Below are positions 18,116 through 30,250 of a stretch of DNA of 64,000 bases, piece after piece. The stretch lies in contig NZ_LMFQ01000020.1 of NCBI RefSeq assembly GCF_001426905.1, positions 62,001 to 126,000 of the forward strand, written 5' to 3'. The notes under the pieces were generated by a model. It made no database searches and had not been told where the DNA came from. It saw only the letters and a program-made list of their open reading frames with translations. The position numbers and the translations under genes are program-made. The DNA is from Caulobacter sp. Root1455 (lineage in GTDB: Bacteria > Pseudomonadota > Alphaproteobacteria > Caulobacterales > Caulobacteraceae). The stretch's first letter is position 1; each line of letters begins with the position of its first letter.

Positions 18116-18165
18116 CTAAGCAGTGCTTAGTTCTGACCCGAAGCATCGGTGGGGATACCGATGCT
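18116..18165 (+). promoter_or_regulatory. Two hairpins upstream of the small secreted protein
   Basis: CTAAGCA-G-TGCTTAG (18116-18130) is a perfect 15-bp inverted repeat. AGCATCGGT / ACCGATGCT with loop GGGGAT (18142-18165) is a second stem. They lie 86-136 bases before the start codon in an AT-rich gap. They could be an operator, a 5'-UTR structure or a terminator of the preceding oxidase gene; nothing here decides which. Confidence 0.45.
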
Positions 18166-18251
18166 GAACATCCCCCGGGTTTGAACGACCAGTACAGCTT
18201 TTCGCCGATCATCGATCATTCCCACTCCCTGAATTCGCTGGAGGGCTTTCC

Positions 18252-18587
18252 ATGAAGCTCCAATCCCTGGCGGCTGTCGCCGCCCTGTCCGTCTCTCTGT
18301 TCGCCGGCTCGGCCTTCGCCGACGGCCGCATCGCGGTCGCCCTGGAAAACCCGGTCGCCGCCAAGACCAAGGTCGTCGCCGGCGGCGCGGTCTTCATCTG
18401 CGACGGCGCCGAGTGCGTCTCGACCGCCGCCCCGTCGCGGGCCCTGACCGCCGTGGCCTGCAAGGCGCTCGCCAAGGAAGTGGGCCCCGTGGCCGCCTTC
18501 GGCGGCGACGCCAAGTCGCTCGACGCCGACGACCTGACCCGCTGCAACGCCTCGGCCAAGGCCGGCGTGCAAACGGCCGCGAAGTAG
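18252..18587 (+). CDS. Small secreted protein, CC_3452-like family
   Basis: A 111-residue protein with a clear signal peptide (LAAVAALSVSLFAGSAFA). The mature part holds the paired cysteines ICDGAECVSTAAPSRALTAVACKALAKEVGPVAAFGGDAKSL, ending LTRCNASAKAG. The layout (three to four Cys, KEVG.VAAFGG, L..CN) matches a small alphaproteobacterial family that I recall being labelled CC_3452; that label is from memory and unverified. No function is known. The start is ATG 18252 after GGAGGG, and a strong terminator follows. Confidence 0.75.
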   Translation: MKLQSLAAVAALSVSLFAGSAFADGRIAVALENPVAAKTKVVAGGAVFICDGAECVSTAAPSRALTAVACKALAKEVGPVAAFGGDAKSLDADDLTRCNASAKAGVQTAAK

Positions 18588-18665
18588 GCGCGCCCTTTCA
18601 GTACCCGGACGCTTTTGGGGCTCCCCCGCCCCGTCCGGCTGTTTCCTCGAACATTCGCCTGATGG

Positions 18666-18694
18666 GGCGGCGGGCCGGTCCCGCCGCCTTTTTT
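18666..18694 (+). terminator. Rho-independent terminator
   Basis: Stem GGCGGCGGG / CCCGCCGCC, loop CCGGT, followed by TTTTTTC. It ends the transcript of the small secreted protein. Confidence 0.92.
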
Positions 18695-18758
18695 CTTGGT
18701 CCCCATTATCATGGGGCCCCCTTTATTGTTGGGCGGGGTTCGGACTAAGGGACCTTCC

Positions 18759-18995
18759 ATGACCTCCTCGACCGCCGCCCTGCTGGAAGCCGCCCTGCGC
18801 GAGATCGCCGGGCCCGACGCCGAACCCACCTCGATGACCGTCGACTACGGTCCGGCCGCCGAACCCGTTGCCGCCAAGGCCTGGATCGAGCGTTCGACCC
18901 GCAGCCTGGTCTTCGCCCAGGCCGAGGCCCGAACGACGGACGGCGCGATGGTCGCGGCGGCCTCGGCCGTGTTCCGCAGGGTCAGCCCGACCTAG
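18759..18995 (+). CDS. Hotdog-thioesterase-like small protein (78 aa)
   Basis: The start ATG follows AAGGGA. The 78 residues include VAAKAWIERSTRSLVFAQAEARTTDGAMVAAASAVFRRV. This resembles the last two strands of PaaI-type hotdog thioesterases (R..RS..F..A.....DG..VA.A.A.F). The catalytic first half (HG..., D/N...) is missing, so it is either a stand-alone half-domain or a remnant. It lies just upstream of the ATP synthase promoter. Confidence 0.6.
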   Translation: MTSSTAALLEAALREIAGPDAEPTSMTVDYGPAAEPVAAKAWIERSTRSLVFAQAEARTTDGAMVAAASAVFRRVSPT

Positions 18996-19044
18996 CGGCC
19001 ACGGTTTTCGCAAAACCCCGGCAAACCTTACGCATCGGCCTCGG

Positions 19045-19072
19045 TTGCGACTGCGAAGGACGCGTGTTATCA
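19045..19072 (+). promoter_or_regulatory. Possible promoter of the F1 ATP synthase operon
   Basis: TTGCGA and TTATCA separated by 16 bases, roughly 140 bases before atpH. A GC-rich stem-like segment (GGGCGGCGCGAGAGCGCCCGCCC region, 19091-19113) follows in the leader. This is a weak consensus match only. Confidence 0.35.
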
Positions 19073-19207
19073 GGCACGCGGCTTCGGACGGGGCGGCGCG
19101 AGAGCGCCCGCCCTCCTTGCGCTTTTCTAGAGCGCGTTCAAGCCTTTAAGCCGGGATGAGAGTTAAACTTCTTGTCCGCGGCGATTGCAACGCACCGGGC
19201 GGAACAA

Positions 19208-19762
19208 GTGGCGGACGAAACCAAGGCGACGGATGCGGGACAGCGCTATGCGCAGTCCCTGTTCGAACTGACGATCGAAAATAACCAGCTGACCAAGGTC
19301 GAAGCCGATCTCAAATCGCTTCGCGCCATGGTCGCCGCCAGCACCGACCTGCGCCGCCTGCTCGATAGCCCGGCCTTCAGCGCCGAGGACAAGGCCAAGG
19401 GCCTGACCGCCGTCGCCGTCAAGGCCGGCTTCCAGCTGCTCACCGCCAAGTTCCTGGGCCTGGTGGCCAGCAACGGCCGCTCCGGCGACCTGATGGGCGC
19501 CATCACCGCCTTCATCGAAATGTCGGCCCAGCATCGCGGCGTCGTCACCGCCGAGGTGGTGACCGCCAGCGCCCTGAGCGCCGCCCAACTGAAGGGCGTC
19601 TCGGCCGCCGTGGCCTCGGCCCTGGGCAAGACCCCCGAAATCTCGACCCGCGTCGATCCGTCCATCCTGGGCGGCATCAAGGTGCGTGTCGGTTCCCGCC
19701 TGTTCGACGCTTCGCTCCGTTCGAAGCTCGATTCCCTGAAATTCGCCCTGAAGCGCGCCTAA
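19208..19762 (+). CDS. atpH: ATP synthase F1 subunit delta
   Basis: A 184-residue OSCP/delta subunit joining F1 to the peripheral stalk. The helical N-terminal domain begins [20 protein letters not shown]. The conserved C-terminal signature is [33 protein letters not shown]. Start choice: GTG 19208 after GGGCGGA gives the normal length, and a TTG at 19172 would add twelve residues. It is first in the operon atpH-atpA-(methyltransferase)-atpG-atpD-(zinc-ribbon ORF)-atpC. Confidence 0.93.
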   Translation: MADETKATDAGQRYAQSLFELTIENNQLTKVEADLKSLRAMVAASTDLRRLLDSPAFSAEDKAKGLTAVAVKAGFQLLTAKFLGLVASNGRSGDLMGAITAFIEMSAQHRGVVTAEVVTASALSAAQLKGVSAAVASALGKTPEISTRVDPSILGGIKVRVGSRLFDASLRSKLDSLKFALKRA

Positions 19763-19770
19763 GCGTATAA

Positions 19771-21342
<1,572 letters not shown>

Positions 21343-21350
21343 GGCGATCG

Positions 21351-21980
21351 ATGGCCAACGCACCCAAATCCTTGGACGCATGGTCCGGCGAATTTGGCGA
21401 CCGCTACACGCAACGTAGCGGCGCCAGCGCCGAGGCTGTTCGCGGCCGCGCGCGGGTTTGGGGCGAGGTTCTTCGACGCATGACCGGCGACATGCCCAAG
21501 AGCGTCCTGGAGGTCGGCCCGAACGTGGGTCTCAACCTGCTGGGCATTCAGGCGCTGTCGGACATGGAGCAATGGGCCATCGAGCCCAATGCTTCAGCTC
21601 GAGCGAAGTTGGTCGAGAACGGCGTCCTGCCGGCCGAGCGGTTGTTCGAGGGTTTCGGTCACAGCATCCCGCTGGCCGACGGCGCGGTGGACATGGCCTT
21701 CACGGCCGGCGTCCTGATCCACGTCGATCCCAGCCAGCTGGAGGCGACGATGCGCGAAGTGCACCGCGTGGCTTCCAAGTACGTCTTCTGCTCCGAGTAT
21801 TTTTCGCCGAAGGCCGAAACGATTACCTACCGTGGCGAACAAGATCTTCTGTTCAAGAACGATTTTGGCTCGCTCTACATGGATATGTTCCCAGATCTGC
21901 AGTTGGTCGATTACGGGTTCTTCTGGAGAAGAACGACCGTGATGGACGACAGCACCTGGTGGTTGTTTAGGAAGGTCTGA
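21351..21980 (+). CDS. Class I SAM methyltransferase inserted in the atp operon
   Basis: A 209-residue protein. Motif I is [15 protein letters not shown], the acidic loop is [10 protein letters not shown], and [18 protein letters not shown] and [19 protein letters not shown] follow. The order resembles methylases associated with pseudaminic-acid or flagellin-glycan loci (TIGR03587-like, from memory). It starts eight bases after the atpA stop and ends seven bases before atpG, so it is co-transcribed. Its base and codon use is less GC-biased than atpA and atpG (for example GATATGTTCCCAGATCTGCAG). That suggests a later arrival. A role in ATP synthase modification is conceivable, but a housekeeping-neutral insertion is equally possible. 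Confidence 0.8.
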   Translation: MANAPKSLDAWSGEFGDRYTQRSGASAEAVRGRARVWGEVLRRMTGDMPKSVLEVGPNVGLNLLGIQALSDMEQWAIEPNASARAKLVENGVLPAERLFEGFGHSIPLADGAVDMAFTAGVLIHVDPSQLEATMREVHRVASKYVFCSEYFSPKAETITYRGEQDLLFKNDFGSLYMDMFPDLQLVDYGFFWRRTTVMDDSTWWLFRKV

Positions 21981-21987
21981 TAGGCGG

Positions 21988-24552
<2,565 letters not shown>

Positions 24553-24553
<1 letters not shown>

Positions 24554-24801
24554 TGACCGACGAACTCGAGCTGATCAACTTCTGCTGCGAAGAACTCGAG
24601 GATGCGGTGTCTTCGGACCCCGAAGCCTCGCTGATCGAGCATGACAGCGGTCTGATCCTGCTCAATCTGGGTCATCGGGAAGAGGATGGTGAAACCGGCG
24701 TCGTGCTGGCCACCATCCGCTTCTGCCCGTTCTGCGGGACCGAGATCCAGACCGACGAAGACATCGAGGCGGCGCTCGGCGCCGTGGAGATCGTGGAATA
24801 A
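24553..24801 (+). CDS. 82-aa acidic protein with CPFC zinc-ribbon-like motif, inside atp operon
   Basis: It starts in the atpD stop (TAATG) and stops in the atpC start (TAATG), so translation is coupled at both ends. The protein is acidic (DELELINFCCEELEDAV...). It has a CC pair near residue 11 and FCPFCGTEIQTDED near the C-terminus, like one knuckle of a zinc ribbon. Two Cys pairs could bind one metal. I do not recognise a named family. Its position suggests a role in, or tolerance by, ATP synthase expression, such as an assembly factor; that is inference. Confidence 0.78.
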
Positions 24802-25061
24802 TGGCTAAGCTGCACTTCTCCCTCGTCGCGCCCGAGCGCGAACTGTTCTCGGCCGAGGTCGATCAGGTCGACGCCCCGGGCGCGGAAGGCGACTTCGGCG
24901 TCCTGCCGGGCCACGCCCCGTTCATGACCACCCTGCGCGAAGGCCGGGTCACGGTCCGCGACGGCGCCAAGGTCCGCCTGTTCGACATCCAGGGCGGGTT
25001 CGCGGACGTCGGTCCCGACGGCTTCACGATCCTGGCCGAACACGCGGTCGAGGCGGCTTAA
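24801..25061 (+). CDS. atpC: ATP synthase F1 subunit epsilon (short form)
   Basis: An 86-residue epsilon. The beta-sandwich domain is complete: LHFSLVAPERELFSAEVDQVDAPGAEGDFGVLPGHAPFMTTL... The C-terminal two-helix domain that inhibits ATP hydrolysis in E. coli (residues about 90-138) is absent, and the protein stops at ILAEHAVEAA. No frameshift is visible downstream; a terminator follows at once, so this is the natural end. Confidence 0.95.
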   Translation: MAKLHFSLVAPERELFSAEVDQVDAPGAEGDFGVLPGHAPFMTTLREGRVTVRDGAKVRLFDIQGGFADVGPDGFTILAEHAVEAA

Positions 25062-25095
25062 GGCCGCGAAGACCCGCCTTCGGGCTCGAGACATG

Positions 25096-25128
25096 ACGGC
25101 CCGGGCGTGAAAGCGTCCGGGCCGTTTT
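25096..25128 (+). terminator. Rho-independent terminator of the atp operon
   Basis: Stem ACGGCCCGG / CCGGGCCGT, extended by inner G-T, C-G and G-C pairs, loop of a few bases, then TTTT. Confidence 0.9.
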
Positions 25129-25170
25129 GTGTTTGGCGGCGCGGATATCGCCGACGGCCTCCGGGCCCTC

Positions 25171-27849
25171 TCAGGCCACCGGCGGCGTCGCGCGCTGGAT
25201 GTCCAGGTACCGCGAGAGTTCGCCGACCAGCCGGCGCGAGGCGGCCAGGTCGGCGTCCTCGGCGGCCTGCTCGAGGCTCGCGCCGAAGTCGGTGATCGCC
25301 AGGAAGCCGAACGCGCCGCCGGACCCCCTCATGTTGTGCCCCAGAAGGATCACCGCCTCGAAGTCGTCGCGGTTCAGCGCGTCGCCCATGGCGACGACAT
25401 GCTCGCGACAGCTCTCCAGATAGGCCGGAACGCGGGCCGCGAGCCGCGCGCTCGGCCGCCAGGGCTTGGGGGCCTCGACAACGTCCGTAGACGGATCGGC
25501 GCCTTGCGGGAGGGGCGGCGAGACGGCCGAATAGTCCTTGATCGCCTGCAGCAGCACGTCCTGCTTGATCGGCTTGGTCAGATAGGCCGTGCAGCCCGCC
25601 GCCAGGCAGGTCTCGCGGTCGCCCTTCAGGGCCGAGGCCGTGAGCGCGATGATGGGGGTGGGCTGACGGTCATGGGCCTTTTCCCAGGCGCGGATCGCCC
25701 GCGTCGCGGTCAGGCCGTCCATCACCGGCATTTGCCGGTCCATCAGCAGCAGGTCGTAGTGTCCGGCCTTGAACATCTCGCAGGCGATCAGCCCCGTCTC
25801 GGCCACGTCGATCAGGTAGGGCGTGTCCTCGAGATAGGCCAGGGCGATCGTGCAGTTGTCGGCGGAATCCTCGGCCATCAGGATACGGAGCGGCGGCAAG
25901 GGCGCTTCGGGGCCATGGCCCACGGGCGCGCTGACCGGCCGGTTGGCGGCCGCCCAGACCTCGAACGGCACCGAGAATTCGAAGACGCTGCCCTGGCCTA
26001 CGACGCTGGTCACCCCGATCCGTCCGCCCATCAGCTCGACCAGGCGCTTGGAGATCGTCAGCCCCAGGCCCGAACCGCCAAAGCGCCGGGTCGTCGAGGA
26101 ATCCGCCTGGGTGAAGCGCTCGAACACGCGGCCAAGCTTGTCGTCGGCGATCCCGATGCCGGTGTCGGACACCGAGAATCTCAAGGCGGTCGGCACGCGG
26201 CCGTCGAGATCCCGTTCGACCTTCAGGGCGACCTCGCCGGCCTCCGTGAACTTGATCGCGTTGCCCAGCAGGTTGAGCAGGACCTGGCGCAGACGGGTCG
26301 GATCGCCGACCAGGTCGTTGCTGACACCGGGGGCGATCGCGCAGGTCAGGGTCAGGCCCTTCTCCTGCGCCTTGGCCGACACCATCTCGATCGCCTTCTC
26401 CAGGTGATCGCTCAGCGAAAAGCCGGTCTGTTCGAGATCGAGCTGCGAGGCCTCGACCTTCGACAGGTCCAGGATGTCGTTGATCAGGTTGAGCAGGTTG
26501 TCGCCCGAGCGACGGAAGATCTGGACGTACTTGTCCTGCTCCGGCGTCAGCGTGGTCTTGGCCAGCAGATCGGCGATGCCCATGACCGCGTTCATCGGCG
26601 TGCGGATCTCGTGGCTCATGCTGGCCAGGAAGTCGGACTTGGTCGCGCTGGCGCTCTCGGCGTGGGCCTTGGCCTGCTGCAGCTCGGCCTCGACCCGCTT
26701 GCGCTCGGTGACGTCGCGCGCGGCGGCGAAGACGCCCTGCAGCGTTCGGCCGCGATCGTAGAAGGTGGTGGCGTTGTAGGAGACCACGGTCTGTTTGCCG
26801 TCGCGGCTTCGAACCGTCAGCTCGTAGTCGGTCAGCGACTTCTCGGCGAGCACGCGCTTGATGCCCGCCTCGGCGCGCTCGGGATCGGTGAAGCAGTCCT
26901 TGAACGGCGCGCCGATCAGCTCGTCGCGGGTCGAGCCGGTCAGGGCCTCGGTCTGCTTGTTGACGTCGGTGATGATGCCCGCCGGATCGGTCGTGATCAG
27001 AGCGTCGATATTGGATTCGATCAGCGAGCGCGTGTAGAATTGCTGGTCGCGAAGGCGTTGATCCGACCGCTTCTGCTGCTCCTCGACCAGCTTGCGCGCG
27101 GTGTTGTCGGTGCCGATCAGCAGGTAGCCGATGATCGCGCCGGCCGCGTCGCGCAGGGCCGTGACCGACACGACGGCCGGAAACCGCGTGCCGTCCTTGC
27201 GGATGTAGGTCAGCTCGTAGATGTCCTCGATCCCGCGCGAGGCCTTGAACACCAGGGCCTCGAAGCCCGGCTCGATCGAGGTCGCCAGCTCGGCGCTGAG
27301 GGCCCGGGCGCGGGCGACCAGTTCCTGGGGATCGGAGATGTCGGCCGGCGTGATGGTGTTCATCACCTCGGCGGCCGTGTAGCCCAGCATCCGCTCGGCG
27401 CCGACGTTGAAGATCTGGATCACGCCCTTGGCGTCGGTGGCGATGCTGGAGAAGTTGGCGCTGTTGAAGATGGCGCTCTGCAGGGCGCCGGCCTTGAGCA
27501 GCGCCTCCTCGGCCTCCTTGCGCGCGGTGTTGTCGGTGCCGATCAGCAGGTAGCCGATGATCGCCCCGGCCGCGTCGCGCAGGGCGGTGACCGAGACGAC
27601 GGCCGGAAACCGCGTGCCGTCCTTGCGGATGTAGGTCAGCTCGTAGATGTCCTCGATCCCGCGCGAGGCCTTGAACACCAGGGCTTCGAAGCCGGGCGTG
27701 ATGTCCGTCGCCAGCTCGGCGCTCAGGGCCCGCGCCCGGGCGATCAGCTCCTGTGGATCGGAGATGTCGGCCGGCGTGATGGTGTTCATCACCTCGGCGG
27801 CCGTGTAGCCCAGCATCCGCTCGGCGCCGACATTGAAGATCTGGATCAC
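25171..27849 (-). CDS. Multi-PAS hybrid histidine kinase with receiver and Hpt domains (probable 5' frameshift)
   Basis: Two nearly identical 142-residue PAS/PAC units are followed by a third PAS (ALITTDPAGIITDVNKQTEALTG). Then come HisKA (SHEIRTPMNAVMG, His about 413), HATPase (NLLGNAIKFTEAGE, GSGLGL), a receiver (MAEDSADN, LLMDRQMPVMDG, Asp about 702, TKP) and an Hpt with LLGHNMRGSGG (His about 837). This is a full intramolecular relay. The given start, GTG 27849, cuts into the first PAS unit. Homology to unit 2 continues upstream to about 27918, where this frame has no ATG, GTG or TTG before a stop. Removing one C from CCCC at 27952-27955 would join the frame to ATG 28045 or GTG 28066, just after the response-regulator stop. 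Confidence 0.85.
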   Translation of the reverse strand: MIQIFNVGAERMLGYTAAEVMNTITPADISDPQELIARARALSAELATDITPGFEALVFKASRGIEDIYELTYIRKDGTRFPAVVSVTALRDAAGAIIGYLLIGTDNTARKEAEEALLKAGALQSAIFNSANFSSIATDAKGVIQIFNVGAERMLGYTAAEVMNTITPADISDPQELVARARALSAELATSIEPGFEALVFKASRGIEDIYELTYIRKDGTRFPAVVSVTALRDAAGAIIGYLLIGTDNTARKLVEEQQKRSDQRLRDQQFYTRSLIESNIDALITTDPAGIITDVNKQTEALTGSTRDELIGAPFKDCFTDPERAEAGIKRVLAEKSLTDYELTVRSRDGKQTVVSYNATTFYDRGRTLQGVFAAARDVTERKRVEAELQQAKAHAESASATKSDFLASMSHEIRTPMNAVMGIADLLAKTTLTPEQDKYVQIFRRSGDNLLNLINDILDLSKVEASQLDLEQTGFSLSDHLEKAIEMVSAKAQEKGLTLTCAIAPGVSNDLVGDPTRLRQVLLNLLGNAIKFTEAGEVALKVERDLDGRVPTALRFSVSDTGIGIADDKLGRVFERFTQADSSTTRRFGGSGLGLTISKRLVELMGGRIGVTSVVGQGSVFEFSVPFEVWAAANRPVSAPVGHGPEAPLPPLRILMAEDSADNCTIALAYLEDTPYLIDVAETGLIACEMFKAGHYDLLLMDRQMPVMDGLTATRAIRAWEKAHDRQPTPIIALTASALKGDRETCLAAGCTAYLTKPIKQDVLLQAIKDYSAVSPPLPQGADPSTDVVEAPKPWRPSARLAARVPAYLESCREHVVAMGDALNRDDFEAVILLGHNMRGSGGAFGFLAITDFGASLEQAAEDADLAASRRLVGELSRYLDIQRATPPVA

Positions 27850-27932
27850 GCCCTTGGCGTCGGTGGCGATGCTGGAGAAGTTGGCGCTGTTGAAGATGGC
27901 GCTCTGCAGGGCGCCGGCCTTGACGATGGATT
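27081..27932. repeat. Tandem duplication of a 426-bp PAS unit
   Basis: Blocks at about 27081-27506 and 27507-27932 are directly repeated with a period of 426 bases (142 codons), keeping frame. Long stretches are identical at the DNA level, for example the segments coding GAERMLGYTAAEVMN and GIEDIYELTYIRKDGTRFP. Only scattered, mostly synonymous differences are seen. This is a recent duplication, or copies kept alike by gene conversion. Confidence 0.9.
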
Positions 27933-28072
27933 CCTCGGTCTGACCCGCCGCGGGGCTCTTCGCGGTCTGAGTGCGTGACTGCCGGTCGCTCGGCGCCGCC
28001 TTGGGGCTTGAGATGACGTTTCCTGACTCGGAACAGACCGACCATGCCCTCGACTTGAAGGATCACGGGGCC

Positions 28073-28435
28073 CTAGTGCAGCAGCTTGCCCACGGAGATT
28101 TCAAGCTGCTCGGGAGAATAGGGCTTCTGGATGAACTGGCCGCCGCCGACGAACAGATCGCTCATCTCGGGGGTCAAGGGGCGGCCCGAAGTGTAGAGCA
28201 CCCGCAGACCCGGCCGCAGGGTGATGGCTTGATTGGCGACCTCGTATCCGCCGAGCGACAGCGCGTTCAGGCGAATGTCGACGAACAGAACATCGATGTG
28301 GTCGGCGGTGGAGAGGTGGGTCAGCGCGCCGGCCAGATCCTCCGCCATCAGGGGCGTATGACCGAGATCCTCGATCGCCCACTCCGCCGCCTGGCGAATG
28401 AAGACTTCATCTTCGACGACGAGAACGACCGCCAT
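28073..28435 (-). CDS. Single-domain response regulator (receiver only)
   Basis: A 120-residue receiver. It begins MAVVLVVEDEVFIR (acidic pair E8/D9), with phospho-acceptor D53 in VLFVDIRL, the switch Thr/Ser in LYTSGRP and the late lysine in FIQKPY. No output domain is present. It ends about six bases before the possible start of the multi-PAS hybrid kinase, so the two probably form one operon, and it is a likely target or competitor for that relay. The frame is open further upstream to 28651, but the receiver fold begins at the 28435 ATG, which fixes the start. Confidence 0.9.
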   Translation of the reverse strand: MAVVLVVEDEVFIRQAAEWAIEDLGHTPLMAEDLAGALTHLSTADHIDVLFVDIRLNALSLGGYEVANQAITLRPGLRVLYTSGRPLTPEMSDLFVGGGQFIQKPYSPEQLEISVGKLLH

Positions 28436-28738
28436 CAGACGCTCGAACGACTTGACTGCTTCAAGAGAACGCACCTTGCCCGCTTCCGACAGACCGCGCG
28501 CTCGACACCGAGCATGGGGCTGGAGAAATACCGAGGACGACAAATGCGTCCTGGGCGCGGAACCCGCCTTGAATAGCACCGAACCCCTGTCGGGTTGCAC
28601 GGAAAGTAAATTCGGCGCGCCGGGCGGTGACGCCCACCGCGTCTGGCCCAAGGTCGCGGCGTCACATAACGTTGTTCTGCGACCCCGCGATTGCGCTTAA
28701 GCTGCCGACCGCGCCGTCCGGGCGCCGGGGAAACACCG
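28436..28738. other. 303-bp divergent intergenic region
   Basis: This region separates the leftward response-regulator operon from the rightward secreted-protein gene and must hold both promoters. I see no RNA gene, no clear sigma-factor hexamers at standard spacing and no strong hairpin. The antisense-looking frames are GC-skew artefacts. Confidence 0.5.
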
Positions 28739-29269
28739 ATGCGGGCTTTGGCGACCATCCTCATTTCGACGGCCTTGCTGGCCGCCGGTTCGGCCCAGGC
28801 CGCTCCGACCTATCGCCAGGAGGTGGTCGACGTCTTCAAGTCGGTCTGCCTGCCCGCCGGAACCAACGCCGCGGCGGTGGCTGTCTCGGCCGCCAAGCTC
28901 GGCTGGAAGCCGGCGCCCGCCTCGATCAAGGCGATGTGGCAGGGACCGGCGACCAAGGTCTGGGTGTCGCCGGCCAACGCGCGGTTCTACCTGGCCCAGT
29001 CGCCGCAGGGCGGCTTCTGCCAGGTCGGCTACTACGACGGCGCCCAGCCGGTCACCAGCGACCCCGCCGCCTTCGCCCAGCTGCTGCGCGCCATCACGAT
29101 CCACGCGGGCATCGCCGTCGGCTCCGGCTTCGTCAAGATCAGCGAGAGCGATCAGTTGATGCAGCAGGGCCACTATGTGTCGCCGGCCTATCCGGGCCTG
29201 AAGATGGACGTCGTGGCGGCCAATTTCCCCGACGCCCCGAATTTCCTGCTGAACACCGCCAAGCCCTGA
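28739..29269 (+). CDS. Exported protein of unknown function (family shared with next gene)
   Basis: A 176-residue protein with signal peptide RALATILISTALLAAGSAQA. The mature part is VVDVFKSVCLPAGTNAAAVAVSAAKLGWKPAPASIKAMW, then ...ARFYLAQSPQGGFCQVGYYDG, and later a long alpha/beta stretch. Two cysteines (in SVCLP and GFCQV) can form a disulfide. The same order (KVC.P, A..AG....., then CTV/CQV) recurs in the next gene, so the two look like distant paralogues. The start is ATG 28739 with GGGGAA upstream. No function is assigned. Confidence 0.7.
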   Translation: MRALATILISTALLAAGSAQAAPTYRQEVVDVFKSVCLPAGTNAAAVAVSAAKLGWKPAPASIKAMWQGPATKVWVSPANARFYLAQSPQGGFCQVGYYDGAQPVTSDPAAFAQLLRAITIHAGIAVGSGFVKISESDQLMQQGHYVSPAYPGLKMDVVAANFPDAPNFLLNTAKP

Positions 29270-29438
29270 GCGGCTTGGCGGCCTCTGACTTTCGCCCCTG
29301 AGACGTCACGCCGCACCCGTGGGGCGAGAAAATTACACCTGTGACCCATTCTCCGCCTTAATCCGTCACCATAAGGGTTGCGAGGGAACGCCTGTCGGTT
29401 TTAATGCCGACCTCTTGCCTAACGGGGATAACTCGACC

Positions 29439-30170
29439 ATGCGCCTTGCGCTCGCCAGCCTGATCGCCCTCGGCGCGGTCTCCACCGCCGTCGCCCAGGA
29501 GCAGACCGCTCCGACGGCTCCGACCGCGCCCGCCGCCGCGCCCGCCGCGACGCCGGCGCCGGTCGCCGACCCGGCCGCCCAGACCCCGGCTGCTCCGGCC
29601 GCCCCCGCCGCCCCGGCCGACGCCATGATGGCGACGCCCGCCGTGGCCGCGCCGCCCGCCGGCCAGGCCCCGGAATATGTCGCGCCGACCCGTGGTCCGC
29701 CCACCACCGACCCGGTCTCGCTGCAGCTGCTGGGCGTGCTGGACAAGGTCTGCAAGCCGGCCGTGGTCGGCGGCGACGTGCCGTCCCTGGCCAAGGCCGC
29801 CGGCATGAAGAAGAAAAAAGAGCAGTGGGTGATGGATATCGGCAAGCCGTATCTGATCGCCGTCGACAACCCCGGCTCGAACAAGAACGTCTGCACCGTC
29901 ACCATCCAGTACGCCCAGGGCGACGCCCAGGCCCAGCAACTGGCCAACGCCCTGCACGACTGGGCGACCTGGGAGAACAAGCCGCAGCTTCGCCTGATCC
30001 GCAACGACCTGACGGTCAGCGACGTCAAGCGCCTGACGGTCTCGTGGGACGACGCCTGGGCCGACGGCCACGCCGGCCTGGTCTACATGCGCCTGAAGAA
30101 GCTGGACGACAGCTCGATCGGCAAGAACTTCGAGCGGGCCCAGATCCTGTACAGCACCACCAGCCGCTAA
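29439..30170 (+). CDS. Exported Pro/Ala-rich protein, distant paralogue of previous gene
   Basis: A 243-residue protein. A signal peptide (RLALASLIALGAVSTAVA) leads to a roughly 65-residue Ala/Pro/Thr linker, suited to spanning the cell wall. The folded domain has LQLLGVLDKVCKPAVVGGDVPSLAKAAGMKKKKEQW and KNVCTVTIQYAQGDAQ. It resembles the previous protein in Cys placement and helix pattern. The start at ATG 29439 is chosen because the signal peptide begins there; the frame opens at 29319. The terminator at 30222 closes the unit. Confidence 0.7.
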   Translation: MRLALASLIALGAVSTAVAQEQTAPTAPTAPAAAPAATPAPVADPAAQTPAAPAAPAAPADAMMATPAVAAPPAGQAPEYVAPTRGPPTTDPVSLQLLGVLDKVCKPAVVGGDVPSLAKAAGMKKKKEQWVMDIGKPYLIAVDNPGSNKNVCTVTIQYAQGDAQAQQLANALHDWATWENKPQLRLIRNDLTVSDVKRLTVSWDDAWADGHAGLVYMRLKKLDDSSIGKNFERAQILYSTTSR

Positions 30171-30221
30171 GCGGCGTCGGAGCCGGGGGCTTGCTCTCCG
30201 GTCCGGTGGTCCTATCTAGTC

Positions 30222-30250
30222 AAAGGCGCGGGGACGACCCCGCGCCTTTT
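30222..30250 (+). terminator. Rho-independent terminator
   Basis: Perfect 12-bp stem AAAGGCGCGGGG / CCCCGCGCCTTT with loop ACGA, ending in TTTT. Confidence 0.93.

Noticed and set aside
25129..27978. 949-codon rightward ORF opposite the multi-PAS kinase
   Set aside because: Same cause: antisense of a high-GC gene; the kinase strand has all expected domains.
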